Origin: Paraburkholderia azotifigens
GTDB taxonomy: Bacteria > Pseudomonadota > Gammaproteobacteria > Burkholderiales > Burkholderiaceae
Assembly: GCF_007995085.1 (NCBI RefSeq)
Contig: NZ_VOQS01000005.1
Location: 2,108,001 to 2,172,000 of the forward strand
Direction of reading: 5' to 3'
Length of the DNA stretch: 64,000 nucleotides
A program made the translations under genes and the position numbers. Below are positions 20,401 to 29,087 of this stretch, one piece after another. The notes beneath the pieces are model-generated. The model was not told the origin of the DNA, searched no databases, and was given only the letters and a program-made list of their open reading frames with translations. How positions within the stretch are numbered: the stretch's first letter is position 1; each line of letters opens with the position of its first letter.

Positions 20401-21815
20401 TTCACTACAACCAGCATCTGATCGATGGCGAGATGCGCGCGGCGACGGGCGCGGCCATCACGACCGTCTACGATTCGACGACGGAGGAGCCCATTGCGAC
20501 CGTCGCGCACGGCAGCACCGCTGAAGTCGACGCCGCCGTCAAGGCGGCGCGCGCGGCGTTCGCGCGCTGGTCGGGCACATCGGTCGAGGAACGCTCGAAG
20601 TATCTGCTAACCGTCGCCGATGCGCTCGAAGCGCGCTCCGATCGCATGGCGGCGGATGTCGTCGCCGAAGTCGGCATGCCGTTGAAGCTCACGCGCCGCA
20701 TCCAGGTGCAGATGCCGATTGCCGCGTGGCGCGCTTCGGCTGCACAGGCCGCCGAAGCGCTGGCGGAAGCGCGCATCGGGCACTCGCTCGTGACGAAGGA
20801 ACCCGTCGGCGTGGTCGCGGCGATCACACCATGGAACTATCCGCTGCATCAGATCACGGCGAAGCTGGCGGCGGCGCTCGTTGCCGGTTGCTGTGTCGTG
20901 CTCAAGCCGTCGGAGCTGGCGCCGGGCGTGGTCGGCGCGCTATGCGCTGCGGCGCTCGAAGCTGGCCTGCCGCGTGGCGTGTTGAACATCGTCTGGGGTG
21001 ATCGGGCGACAGGTGAAGCACTCGTTGCGCACCCGGGCGTCGATATGGTCTCGTTCACCGGGTCGACGGCTGCAGGCAGACATATCGCGGCGACGGCGGG
21101 CGGATTGCTCAAGCGCGTGGCGCTCGAACTCGGCGGGAAGTCCGCGAGCATTGCGCTGCCGGATGCGGATCAGGCCGCGGTCGTCAAGCACGCGCTGTCG
21201 TCGTGCATGTTGAATTCTGGACAGACATGCAGCGCGTTCACGCGGCTCATCGTGCCCGAGGCGCACTACGCGGCCTATCGCGAGGAGCTTCGCGCGGCGA
21301 TGGCGAATCTGCGCGTCGGCGATCCGCGCGATGCCGACACGCGCATCGGTCCGCTCGTGTCGGCTGAGCATCGGAATCGCGTGAATGCGTACATCGAACG
21401 CGCTCGACAAGCCTGCCATGACGATATCTCCCATGGCGCGGAGCCCGCGCTGCCGCCGCGCGGCTATTTTGTCGCACCGGCCATCTTCGGACGTGTGCCG
21501 ATCGGCTCGGAACTCGCACAGGAAGAAGTCTTCGGTCCCGTGCTCGCCATGCAGACCTATGCGACGGAAGACGAAGCCGTGTCGCTAGCCAACGGCACGC
21601 CGTACGGTCTCGCGGGCGCGGTGTGGAGCGCTTCGGCGGAACATGCCTGGCGTGTCGCGCGCCGCTTGCGTGCTGGCCAGGTCGATGTGAACGGCGCGCC
21701 GTTCAACGCGCGTGCGCCGTTCGGCGGCTTCGGGGCATCGGGCATCGGCCGCGAGGGCGGCGCGTTCGGCATCGAAGAGTTTGTCGAGCTTCGCGCGATC
21801 CAGCTTCCGCAATGA
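20397..21815 (+). CDS. NAD(P)-dependent aldehyde dehydrogenase
   Basis: 472 residues from ATG 20397. ALDH superfamily motifs are complete: the substrate/NAD region ITPWNYPLHQITAKLAAAL, the general base Glu in LELGGKSASI, the nucleophile Cys in NSGQTCSAFTRL and the late motif EEVFGPVLAM. It fits oxidation of an aldehyde released from the CoA pathway, for example after retro-aldol cleavage by a crotonase. It is translationally coupled to the preceding hydratase gene. Confidence 0.94.
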   Translation: MIHYNQHLIDGEMRAATGAAITTVYDSTTEEPIATVAHGSTAEVDAAVKAARAAFARWSGTSVEERSKYLLTVADALEARSDRMAADVVAEVGMPLKLTRRIQVQMPIAAWRASAAQAAEALAEARIGHSLVTKEPVGVVAAITPWNYPLHQITAKLAAALVAGCCVVLKPSELAPGVVGALCAAALEAGLPRGVLNIVWGDRATGEALVAHPGVDMVSFTGSTAAGRHIAATAGGLLKRVALELGGKSASIALPDADQAAVVKHALSSCMLNSGQTCSAFTRLIVPEAHYAAYREELRAAMANLRVGDPRDADTRIGPLVSAEHRNRVNAYIERARQACHDDISHGAEPALPPRGYFVAPAIFGRVPIGSELAQEEVFGPVLAMQTYATEDEAVSLANGTPYGLAGAVWSASAEHAWRVARRLRAGQVDVNGAPFNARAPFGGFGASGIGREGGAFGIEEFVELRAIQLPQ

Positions 21816-21837
21816 AACGTACAGAGAGAACACGAGC

Positions 21838-22656
21838 ATGAGCAAGCAAATCGACATCGCACGCGCGGGCGCGCATGAACAGGTAGCCGTCGTATCGTTC
21901 AACCGGCCGGACAAGATGAACGCGCTCACCAAGATTATGGAAGGGCAATTGCGCGACACATTCATCGCGCTCGACCGTGATGAAACGGTGCGCGCGATCG
22001 TGCTGACGGGCAGCGGGCGTGCCTTCTGCGCCGGTATGGATATCGCCGAACTCGAAGTGCTGCCGCCCGAAGACATCCGCGCGGCCGAATGGATGCGTCC
22101 TTACGACATGAACCGCCGCGCCGATTATCAAAGCCGCTACTCGTACTTCATGGGCGTGCGCAAGCCGATCATCAGCGCGATCAACGGCGCGGCCGCCGGG
22201 CTGGGTCTGGTGTTCGCGCTCTACAGCGATGTCCGCTTCGCCAGCGACAAGGCCATTTTCTCGACAGCATTCGCGAAGCGCGGATTGATCGCCGAGCATG
22301 GCATTGCGTGGATGCTTCCGCGCGTGGTCGGTCCCGGGCACGCCGCCGACATGCTGTATTCCGCGCGCAAGGTGAGCGCGGACGAAGCGCTTGCGATGCG
22401 GCTCGTCGAGCGCGTCCTGCCGCACGAGACATTGCTCGCCGATACGATCGCTTATGCAGACGATCTCGCGACGAATGTTTCGCCGCGCTCCATCCGCATC
22501 ATGAAGCAGCAGCTCGGCGAGGTGCCGTTCCAGACGCTCGCGGAGGCGATCGCGCTTGCCAATCGTGAGATGTTCCATAGCATCCAGAGCGAGGACTTTA
22601 CGGAAGGCGTCGCGCATTTCGTCGAGCGCAGGCAGGCACGATTCACAGGCGCGTAA
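21838..22656 (+). CDS. enoyl-CoA hydratase/isomerase family protein (second)
   Basis: 272 residues from ATG 21838. The crotonase fold has oxyanion segments GSGRAFCAGMDIAELE and INGAAAGLGLVFALYSDVRFA, and the catalytic-region AFAKRGLIAEHGIAW carries a Glu in the hydratase position. It is only distantly like the crotonase at 19627, so the pathway probably uses two different crotonase steps. It lies 22 bases after the dehydrogenase. Confidence 0.93.
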   Translation: MSKQIDIARAGAHEQVAVVSFNRPDKMNALTKIMEGQLRDTFIALDRDETVRAIVLTGSGRAFCAGMDIAELEVLPPEDIRAAEWMRPYDMNRRADYQSRYSYFMGVRKPIISAINGAAAGLGLVFALYSDVRFASDKAIFSTAFAKRGLIAEHGIAWMLPRVVGPGHAADMLYSARKVSADEALAMRLVERVLPHETLLADTIAYADDLATNVSPRSIRIMKQQLGEVPFQTLAEAIALANREMFHSIQSEDFTEGVAHFVERRQARFTGA

Positions 22657-22750
22657 TCAGGAGACGCCGCGCACGGTGCAAGCATGATGCATCCGCAAAT
22701 CGCGCGGCAAGACGACCATGGCCGACAGAGCCGAACCAGGAGACACGAAG

Positions 22751-24064
22751 ATGAATATGAACCTGAACGCGGACATCCTGTCCGCGGAACAAGCGCGGTC
22801 GGGAGATGCCGTCTACCGCAAGATCGCATGGCGCTTCATGCCGTTGCTGTTCATCTGCTATGTGGTCGCGTATCTCGATCGCGTGAACGTCGGCTTTGCG
22901 AAGCTGACCATGTTGAACGACCTCGGCTTCAGCGAAGCCGCGTACGGTATCGGCGCGGGCATTTTCTTCATCGGCTATTTCATGGCGGAGGTGCCGAGCA
23001 ACCTGATTCTGCATCGCGTGGGCGCGCGGCGATGGATCGGTCGCATCATGGTGACGTGGGCGATCGTATCGGCGGCGATGGCGTGGACGCATTCGACCAC
23101 GCAGTTCTATGTGCTGCGCTTTCTGCTCGGCGTTGCCGAAGCCGGGTTTCTGCCGGGCATTCTGCTCTATCTCGGGCAGTGGTTTCCGGCGCACCGGCGC
23201 GGCAAGATGGTGGCGATCCTGATGGCGGGCAATCCCGTCTCCGGAATCATCGGCGGCGCGGTGTCGGGCTACATCCTGCACGCGATGAACGGCTGGCACG
23301 GCATGGCCGCGTGGCAATGGCTCTTCATTCTCGAAGCCGTGCCCGCCGCGCTGCTCGGACTCGTGGTGTACTTCTTCCTCACCGACAAGGTCACCGATGC
23401 GCGATGGCTCGACGCGGAAGAACGCGCCGTTGCGACCCTTGAGATCGCCGCGGACACGGCTGCCCGAATGCATACGTCGGTGCGCTACGGCCTGACGGGC
23501 GGGCGCGTGTGGCTGCTATGCGCGATCCTGTTCTTCATCGTGATGGGCACCAGCACGATCGGTTTCTGGCAGCCGACGATCATCCGGAGCGCCGGTGTGA
23601 AGGACCCGCTCATGATCGGCCTGCTGGCGATGATTCCCTATCTCGCCGCGCTCATCGGCATGCTGTACGCGGGTCGCAGTTCGGATCGCATGCGGGAGCG
23701 CCGTTGGCACGCGATCGTACCCGTGCTGCTGTCGATTCCGGGCTTCCTGCTGTGCGCGCTGGGCGGTCAGGAACCGCTGGTCGCGATGATCGGCCTCACG
23801 ATCGCGACGGCGAGCATCATCACTTCGCTGCCGATGTTCTGGGCGCTGCCGTCGTCGTTCCTCGGCGGCGCGGGCGCGGCGGCCGGCATCGCGCTGATCA
23901 ATTCGACGGGCAATCTCGCCAGCTTCTTTGGGCCGGCCTTGCTCGGCTGGCTGCAAACCACGACGCATTCGTTGACGGCCGGGCTCGTGCTCGTGTCGGT
24001 GTGCCTCCTGATTGCCGCATTGATGATCCTGATCTGGGTGCCGGCAAAAATGGTTAACCGATAG
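22751..24064 (+). CDS. MFS transporter, anion:cation symporter type
   Basis: 437 residues from ATG 22751, with AGGAG 8 bases upstream; an ATG at 22718 would add 11. It has the ACS signature MPLLFICYVVAYLDRVNVGF and 12 expected membrane segments, clearly related to the carrier at 7322-8629. As last gene of the synthetase/crotonase/dehydrogenase operon it is the likely importer of the acid substrate. Confidence 0.93.
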   Translation: MNMNLNADILSAEQARSGDAVYRKIAWRFMPLLFICYVVAYLDRVNVGFAKLTMLNDLGFSEAAYGIGAGIFFIGYFMAEVPSNLILHRVGARRWIGRIMVTWAIVSAAMAWTHSTTQFYVLRFLLGVAEAGFLPGILLYLGQWFPAHRRGKMVAILMAGNPVSGIIGGAVSGYILHAMNGWHGMAAWQWLFILEAVPAALLGLVVYFFLTDKVTDARWLDAEERAVATLEIAADTAARMHTSVRYGLTGGRVWLLCAILFFIVMGTSTIGFWQPTIIRSAGVKDPLMIGLLAMIPYLAALIGMLYAGRSSDRMRERRWHAIVPVLLSIPGFLLCALGGQEPLVAMIGLTIATASIITSLPMFWALPSSFLGGAGAAAGIALINSTGNLASFFGPALLGWLQTTTHSLTAGLVLVSVCLLIAALMILIWVPAKMVNR

Positions 24065-24288
24065 ACCCCAGTGCAGTCGGACGGGACTTGATGTCGATTG
24101 CGCCGAATGTGGAGAAGCGCTCCAGTTCTCGTGCATCCGCGCAGGACAATGGTCGGTTTTCCGCTGTCGGCCACTAGCAGTCGTTCGACACTGGCGCGAG
24201 AATCGTCAACAATGCAGCCAAGAGGGACGGCCCGATTTTGGGGCTGCATGATTCTCTACATCGGCTTTTCGATAGGCGGGCTCAACCC

Positions 24289-24603
24289 ATGATTCCTGTT
24301 ATGAACGATACAAAATGGTCCGAATTACGGATGGGTATGCATGGGCTCGGGGAATTGTCGCCTCGATTCCGCGTTCGTAGCCTTCGGAGCGGTGGAATCA
24401 GCGCGTGGGATCGGGAATGGTTCTATCACTTCTTCGGTCGTCGTGAAGAGGATGAATGGGTCGAGGTTGAGGTGACGACAACTGCACAGCACGACGCTGT
24501 ACTGCGTCTACTCCAGTCGGTGCATGTCCCTGGTATAACGACAGAGAACGGCTTCAGAATTTTCGGCTACGTTGCTAGAGGAGCGCAGGTCGACTACCTT
24601 TAG
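24289..24603 (+). CDS. DUF6678-like small protein
   Basis: 104 residues from ATG 24289 (ATG 24301 is an alternative). The sequence pattern (KWSELRMGMHGLGELSPRFR, ISAWDREWFYHF, a hydrophobic WVEVEVTTTAQHDAVLRLL and a C-terminal VPGITTENGFRIFGYV) matches my memory of proteins annotated DUF6678. No signal peptide. Such short acidic/aromatic proteins are frequent in immunity-gene arrays of contact-dependent toxins, but no toxin gene is visible here. The third-position GC is lower than in the flanking operon. Confidence 0.7.
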   Translation: MIPVMNDTKWSELRMGMHGLGELSPRFRVRSLRSGGISAWDREWFYHFFGRREEDEWVEVEVTTTAQHDAVLRLLQSVHVPGITTENGFRIFGYVARGAQVDYL

Positions 24604-24721
24604 CTGGAGCAACCCGAGGACGAATTGCGGCCAGAAGCGGTCGGTCGACGCCGACGCCTAGATCGTGGACAATTTCCGTCTCCGTCTCTTGATGAGCGAG
24701 TCGTGAGATAAGGGAAAGCTG

Positions 24722-25033
24722 ATGGGACACAAGTTGGCCGATGATGAACTGGAACTGTACCGGCGAGTGGACGAAGTTCTGTTCTATGTTTGGGACCCGA
24801 TTGGCGTCGCGAACAGCCCGGCGGCACGCGACGAATATTATGGGTACCTGCCCGTCGTTTTCTCAATGCTGCAGAGTGAGGGAGCGAATGCGTCGATAAT
24901 CGCGGCATACCTTGACAGCATCGCGAGCGAGCGAATGGGTCTGGATGCGAATCCTGAACATTCCAACCGCGTCGCCCAATTGCTGCTCGACTGGAAAATC
25001 GAAGTCCGAACAATATTTGCACGGCCGAAGTGA
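24722..25033 (+). CDS. DUF1871-like small protein
   Basis: 103 residues with AGGGAAAG before the ATG. The core YRRVDEVLFYVWDPIGV followed by ARDEYYGYLP resembles the DUF1871 family (WDPIG and DEY motifs). It is helical and soluble. DUF1871 proteins often occur as stand-alone genes near polymorphic toxin or T6SS immunity genes. It ends about 70 bases before the IS110-family element, whose insertion may have separated it from former neighbours. Confidence 0.7.
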   Translation: MGHKLADDELELYRRVDEVLFYVWDPIGVANSPAARDEYYGYLPVVFSMLQSEGANASIIAAYLDSIASERMGLDANPEHSNRVAQLLLDWKIEVRTIFARPK

Positions 25034-25102
25034 GCTTACGGATCAACTCAAGCTCTCAGCGTCGATGAGGCTCAGCTTCCACAAACGGCTAGGAACAATG
25101 GG

Positions 25103-25116
25103 ATGGACTCCTCCTC
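25103..25116. repeat. left subterminal inverted repeat of the IS
   Basis: ATGGACTCCTCCTC, exact reverse complement of 26461-26474. Confidence 0.85.
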
Positions 25117-25187
25117 ACCCGGCTGGCTCGCAGCGCACGGCGCATGATTGTCGTCGCGTTCGACCAGTCAACGAGGAGGAACCTGAA

Positions 25188-26219
25188 ATGGACATGATTC
25201 GTGTTGGGATTGATCTCGCTAAAAACGTTTTCCAGATGCATGGCGTCGATCGAAGCGAGAAGGCAATATGGCGCCGCAAGCTTGCCCGCGTGGAATGGCT
25301 GGATGTCTTGCAACGGACGGTTCCTCTGCATGCCGTGATAGGAATGGAAGCCTGCGGTAGTGCGCATCATTGGGCGCGTCGTCTTCAGGCGATCGGATAT
25401 ACCGTGAAGCTGATAGCCCCGCAGTTTGTGAAGCCGTACGTCAAGAGTAACAAAAACGACGCAAACGACGCCGAAGCTATCTGTGAAGCGATGAGCCGGC
25501 CAGGCATGCGCTTTGTCGCCGTCAAGACCGTCGAGCAGCAGGACGTGCAGGCGGTTCACCGCGTCCGCGCCGGTTTAATGGAGCAACGTAACGCAAAGGC
25601 AAACCAGATTCGCGGCCTGACCTCCGAATATGGCATTGTGGCGCCCCGAGAGATTCTCCAGTTGCGCCGCGCTGTTCCTGTCTGGATGGAAAACGTAAAC
25701 AGCGGTCTGAGCGACCGATTCCGGCGTCTGCTCAGGGGGCTGTGGGAGGACCTGCGCTCCCTGGACGACCGGATTCGCGAACTCGATCGTGAAATTGCTG
25801 CGATTGCCGCATCCGATCCCGTCGCCAGACGTTTGCAGCAATTACGCGGCGTTGGGCCAATGGTTGCAACGGCGTTGATCGCAACCGTGGGCGATGCCCG
25901 ACAGTTTTCCAATGGCCGACAGATGGCGGCGTCGCTCGGACTGACGCCCAGACAAAACAGCTCCGGTGGAAGAGAGCGGCTTCTAGGGATTAGCAAGAGA
26001 GGTGACGCTTACGTGCGTTGCCTGTTAATCCACGGCGCACGCGCGATGATCCAGATGGCCCGTCGACGGACTGATGCGCTAAGTCTGTGGGTGATGCGCA
26101 TAGCAGGCAGCCGGCATCCGAACATTGCAGCCGTAGCGCTAGCAAACAAAACCGCACGCATAGCCTGGGCGATGATTACACGGGAAACCGATTACCAGCC
26201 GGAACTTGCCGCACATTGA
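25188..26219 (+). CDS. IS110-family (IS1111 group) transposase
   Basis: 343 residues from ATG 25188, with GAGGAGG upstream. The N-terminal RuvC-like DEDD domain includes RVGIDLAKNVFQMHG (first Asp), GMEACGSAHHWAR (Glu) and KNDANDAEAICEA (paired Asp). The C-terminal Transposase_20 domain has QLRGVGPMVATALIATVGD and the serine region with LGLTPRQNSSGGRERLLGISKRGD. It seems full length and intact. The enzyme works with a non-coding guide RNA to pick target and donor sites. Confidence 0.95.
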   Translation: MDMIRVGIDLAKNVFQMHGVDRSEKAIWRRKLARVEWLDVLQRTVPLHAVIGMEACGSAHHWARRLQAIGYTVKLIAPQFVKPYVKSNKNDANDAEAICEAMSRPGMRFVAVKTVEQQDVQAVHRVRAGLMEQRNAKANQIRGLTSEYGIVAPREILQLRRAVPVWMENVNSGLSDRFRRLLRGLWEDLRSLDDRIRELDREIAAIAASDPVARRLQQLRGVGPMVATALIATVGDARQFSNGRQMAASLGLTPRQNSSGGRERLLGISKRGDAYVRCLLIHGARAMIQMARRRTDALSLWVMRIAGSRHPNIAAVALANKTARIAWAMITRETDYQPELAAH

Positions 26220-26224
26220 AACAG

Positions 26225-26460
26225 TAACTACCAGCAGTACCTTCATCCACGGTTGCAAAACAAGCCGCACGATGGCCAACAGGTCGAACCGGCGCTGATC
26301 AAACCCGTGACTGACCGAGGCCTTGAGCCCGTAGGAACGATTGGGAGTCAGCGCGCGAATAGCCCATCAGGGTCCGTTGCCTCACAGAGGCACAGTTGTA
26401 CGAGACCGGATATACGTGAGCAATCGACACCGAGGCTTGACAAGCGACGTGTTTGCAAAC
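26225..26460 (+). ncRNA. predicted guide (bridge/seek) RNA region of the IS
   Basis: About 235 bases without a gene between the transposase stop and the right inverted repeat. A hairpin TGCCTC-ACA-GAGGCA lies at 26378-26392. TAGGAACGATTGGGA (26332-26346) resembles the left junction TAGGAACAATGGGA (25090-25103), and ATATACG (26410-26416) recurs at the right junction (26473-26479). Known IS1111 elements encode a guide RNA in this position, so the assignment follows from family knowledge; transcript ends are not visible. Confidence 0.5.
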
Positions 26461-26474
26461 GAGGAGGAGTCCAT
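26461..26474. repeat. right subterminal inverted repeat of the IS
   Basis: GAGGAGGAGTCCAT, exact reverse complement of 25103-25116. Confidence 0.85.
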
Positions 26475-26542
26475 ATACGGTCGGTCGACATGGCCGTCAA
26501 GATCGCTGAGAATCGTTAAATTTGCACCGACGGGCAGGTACC

Positions 26543-26830
26543 TTGATTACAAACTCAGATCGCATACGGGAGAAGCTTCGCGCCGCGGCGTATCGCGAGG
26601 CGCTTTTGATTGGCCGCGTGGCGTTGGCAGAGTCTCCGTGTGACCGTGAAGTAATCGCGGCGCTGCACGATTTGACTGAGCAGCTGCGGTCGAATTGCAT
26701 GGACCTGGCGGTACGGAAAATGGACGTCGGTCCCTCGTATGCCACGCTTGAAAGTGTGCTGAGAGAAGCGAACAAATTGACGGGCCAAGACATGTATGGA
26801 AGAAAATTAACATCATCACCTAGTCAGTAG
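26543..26830 (+). CDS. hypothetical protein next to the IS
   Basis: 95 codons from TTG 26543, which follows GCAGGTACC; a TTG at 26522 would add seven residues. The protein is helical and charged (NSDRIREKLRAAAYREALLI, LHDLTEQLRSNCMDLAVRKM) and ends LTGQDMYGRKLTSSPSQ. No signal peptide or membrane segment. I do not recognise the family. It starts about 65 bases from the IS end, so its native promoter may have been displaced. Confidence 0.55.
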   Translation: MITNSDRIREKLRAAAYREALLIGRVALAESPCDREVIAALHDLTEQLRSNCMDLAVRKMDVGPSYATLESVLREANKLTGQDMYGRKLTSSPSQ

Positions 26831-27121
26831 CCGCAACCCGTGTCGGGGATGCCAGGAACAGCATATCGGTGGAACGGCCGATTTGGAGCAACGCGACTGA
26901 CCGCTCCGGGGTGGCTTCGGTCTATCATCGTCCGGATATGGCGGATTGCCGTGATAAAACATCCATCAAGGTAGCGGAAAGTGAAGGGGTAGTTGGCCGC
27001 CAGTACGCTTCTCTGCAGTTTGCACCGTCGACACCGGTAGGGCGGCCTGAACTCTCTCGAAGCGATCGGTCAGGTAGCGGCGGATCGCTCGACGGCTCAA
27101 CGAGCTAGTCATATGCACATA

Positions 27122-27473
27122 TCACGATGCCATCCCGACTTCGAATTCGCGGTACGAGTGCAGCGGGCGGCCCAGGATCCGCGTAACACGCTCGACCTCC
27201 CCGGCCTCCGAAAGCATGCCATCGCCGACATAACGCTCGGCCATCAGGCGCATCTCATACGCCATCCAGTTGGGCACGAAGCTCGCCAGGTTCTGCTCGA
27301 AGCCTGAAGGATCGTCGCTGCCGTAGATGATGGGACGGGCCAGGCCCTCGGACCAGATCGAGGCCAGCCCCGATCCCGTCAGCATGTCGGGGCCGACGAG
27401 GTCGATGATGTCGTTCGGCAGATTGGCCGCCGCCTCATTCCGGCGGATCAGTTCGGTGGCTTTCTGGTGCTAC
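27122..27473 (-). pseudogene. NmrA-like NAD(P)-binding protein, C-terminal remnant
   Basis: The minus-strand frame reads QKATELIRRNEAAANLPNDI, then SGLASIWSEGLARPI, YGSDDPSGFEQNLASFVPNW and VERVTRILGRPLHSYREF, the C-terminal third of NmrA/SDR-type proteins. A stop codon (TAG) lies directly upstream of the QKATEL segment and the Rossmann-fold N-terminus with its GxxGxxG motif is missing. The fragment is flanked by the IS island and the ABC operon, consistent with decay at an insertion hot spot. Confidence 0.7.
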
Positions 27474-27640
27474 CGGCCGGGAAAAGCGCGGATGCCAATG
27501 TGGTACCCCGCGATAGCTTGTTTCGCTGCCCGCAGCGGTCCATTCGGGCCGCACATTCTTGCACGGGCCGCCGGGCAGCAGCGCGTGCTCAGCGAGCAGC
27601 ACCTTTGCTTATGATCGACACGGCGTACCACGCCGCCCGC

Positions 27641-28405
27641 TCATGACCGCGACAACACCGCTTGCAAAAATGAACGCGTGCGAGATTGGGTCGGTGTCGA
27701 AAAAATCTGCGCAGGCGGACCGGCCTCGACGATCTCTCCGCCGTCCATCACGACGACGACATCGGCGACTTCCTTTGCGAAGCCCATTTCGTGCGTGACG
27801 ACGAGCATCGTCATGCCCTCGGACGCTAGCAGCTTCATCACCTGCAGGACTTCGCCGACGAGTTCGGGATCGAGCGCGGAGGTGGGTTCATCGAACAGCA
27901 TGACGCGTGGCTGCATCGCCAGCGCGCGCGCAATCGCGACACGCTGTTTCTGGCCGCCCGATAGACTGGCGGGCATCGCATGCGCTTTGTGTTCGAGACC
28001 GACTTTCTTGAGCAATGTGAGCGCGGCGGCTTCGGCATCGGCTTTCGACGCGTCACGCAGCATGCGTGGCCCGACGGTGATGTTGTGCAGAACCGAAAGA
28101 TGCGGAAACAGGTTGAACGACTGAAACACCATGCCTACTTCGGTGCGCAGCGCATTGAGTTCGCGCTCCTTGAGTATCGTGCCGTGATCGACGAGGCGGC
28201 GACCGCAGATATCGATCGTTCCGCGCTCCGGCCGTTCCAGCCCGTTGCAGCAGCGCAGGAACGTGCTCTTGCCTGAACCGCTCGGCCCGATCACGACCAC
28301 GACCTGGCTTGGCTGAATATCGAAATCGATGCCGTTCAGGACACGATGCGAGCCGAATGATTTCGTCAGCTCGCGGATACTGACAATAGGACGAGCGCTA
28401 TTCAT
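27641..28405 (-). CDS. polar amino acid ABC transporter, ATP-binding protein
   Basis: 254 residues, GlnQ/HisP size. Walker A is GPSGSGKST, the signature is [15 protein letters not shown], Walker B is [14 protein letters not shown] and the H-loop is [14 protein letters not shown]. Its start overlaps the permease stop by 4 bases (ATGA). It energises uptake together with the permease (28402-29070) and binding protein (29088-29858). Confidence 0.96.
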   Translation of the reverse strand: MNSARPIVSIRELTKSFGSHRVLNGIDFDIQPSQVVVVIGPSGSGKSTFLRCCNGLERPERGTIDICGRRLVDHGTILKERELNALRTEVGMVFQSFNLFPHLSVLHNITVGPRMLRDASKADAEAAALTLLKKVGLEHKAHAMPASLSGGQKQRVAIARALAMQPRVMLFDEPTSALDPELVGEVLQVMKLLASEGMTMLVVTHEMGFAKEVADVVVVMDGGEIVEAGPPAQIFSTPTQSRTRSFLQAVLSRS

Positions 28406-29070
28406 TGCACCATCCCTCCTGCGCGCAGCCGACGCTCGACGCGATGAAGCATGTAGTTGGTCGTCTGCGTAAGCACGAGATAGACGAGCGCGATGACGAG
28501 ATACACCTCGAGCGACCGATACGACACGCTGATGATCTTCTGCCCTTCATGCATCAGGTCGTCGATGGTCAAGAGCGACACCAGCGCAGAGTTCTTGATC
28601 AACGCGATGAACTCGTTGCCGAGCGGCGGAATCATACGCACGACGGCCTGCGGAAGAATGATTGCGCGCATCGCCTGTCCCGCCGACATGCCGATCGAGC
28701 GGGCCGCTTCCATTTGCCCGCGATCCACCGACTGAATCGCGCCGCGTACGACCTCCGAGACGTAAGCTGCCGAATACAAACCGAGCCCGAGCATGCCGCA
28801 CACAAAAGCGGGCAATAGAATGTTGAACTGAGGCAAGCCAAAGAACAGCAGAAACAGTTGCACGAGAAGCGGTGTGCCGCGAAAGAAGATCAGATAGCCG
28901 GTGCAAAAACCGTAGACCAGACGACGCTGCGGGGAAAGCCGGCCAATACCGATCAGGAGTCCAAGCAGGCACGAGAGCACGAGCGCGGCGGCCGTCACTT
29001 CCACTGTGACGAGCGCGCCATGCGCAATATCGGCCCAACCGGCGAACGCCGGTGTGAAGTCGAGTTGCAT
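28402..29070 (-). CDS. polar amino acid ABC transporter, permease
   Basis: 222 residues from ATG 29070. HisMQ-family inner-membrane protein with about five membrane segments; the coupling EAA region is [23 protein letters not shown] and [19 protein letters not shown] is the conserved N-terminal block. There is one permease gene, so it probably works as a homodimer. It lies between the binding protein and ATPase genes in an operon headed by IclR. Confidence 0.95.
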   Translation of the reverse strand: MQLDFTPAFAGWADIAHGALVTVEVTAAALVLSCLLGLLIGIGRLSPQRRLVYGFCTGYLIFFRGTPLLVQLFLLFFGLPQFNILLPAFVCGMLGLGLYSAAYVSEVVRGAIQSVDRGQMEAARSIGMSAGQAMRAIILPQAVVRMIPPLGNEFIALIKNSALVSLLTIDDLMHEGQKIISVSYRSLEVYLVIALVYLVLTQTTNYMLHRVERRLRAGGMVQ

Positions 29071-29087
29071 GAGTCGGATCCGCCGGA

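Larger units (their letters stand above)
25090..26480 (+). mobile_element. IS110-family insertion sequence, IS1111 subgroup
   Basis: The element carries one transposase gene and a 14-bp perfect inverted repeat, ATGGACTCCTCCTC at 25103-25116 and its complement GAGGAGGAGTCCAT at 26461-26474. Subterminal inverted repeats and a longer 3' than 5' non-coding end (about 240 against 70 bases) mark the IS1111 subgroup; IS110-proper members lack such repeats. The exact termini are uncertain by several bases, since this family makes no target duplication. The downstream non-coding part is where IS1111 elements encode their guide (bridge/seek) RNA. Confidence 0.85.
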
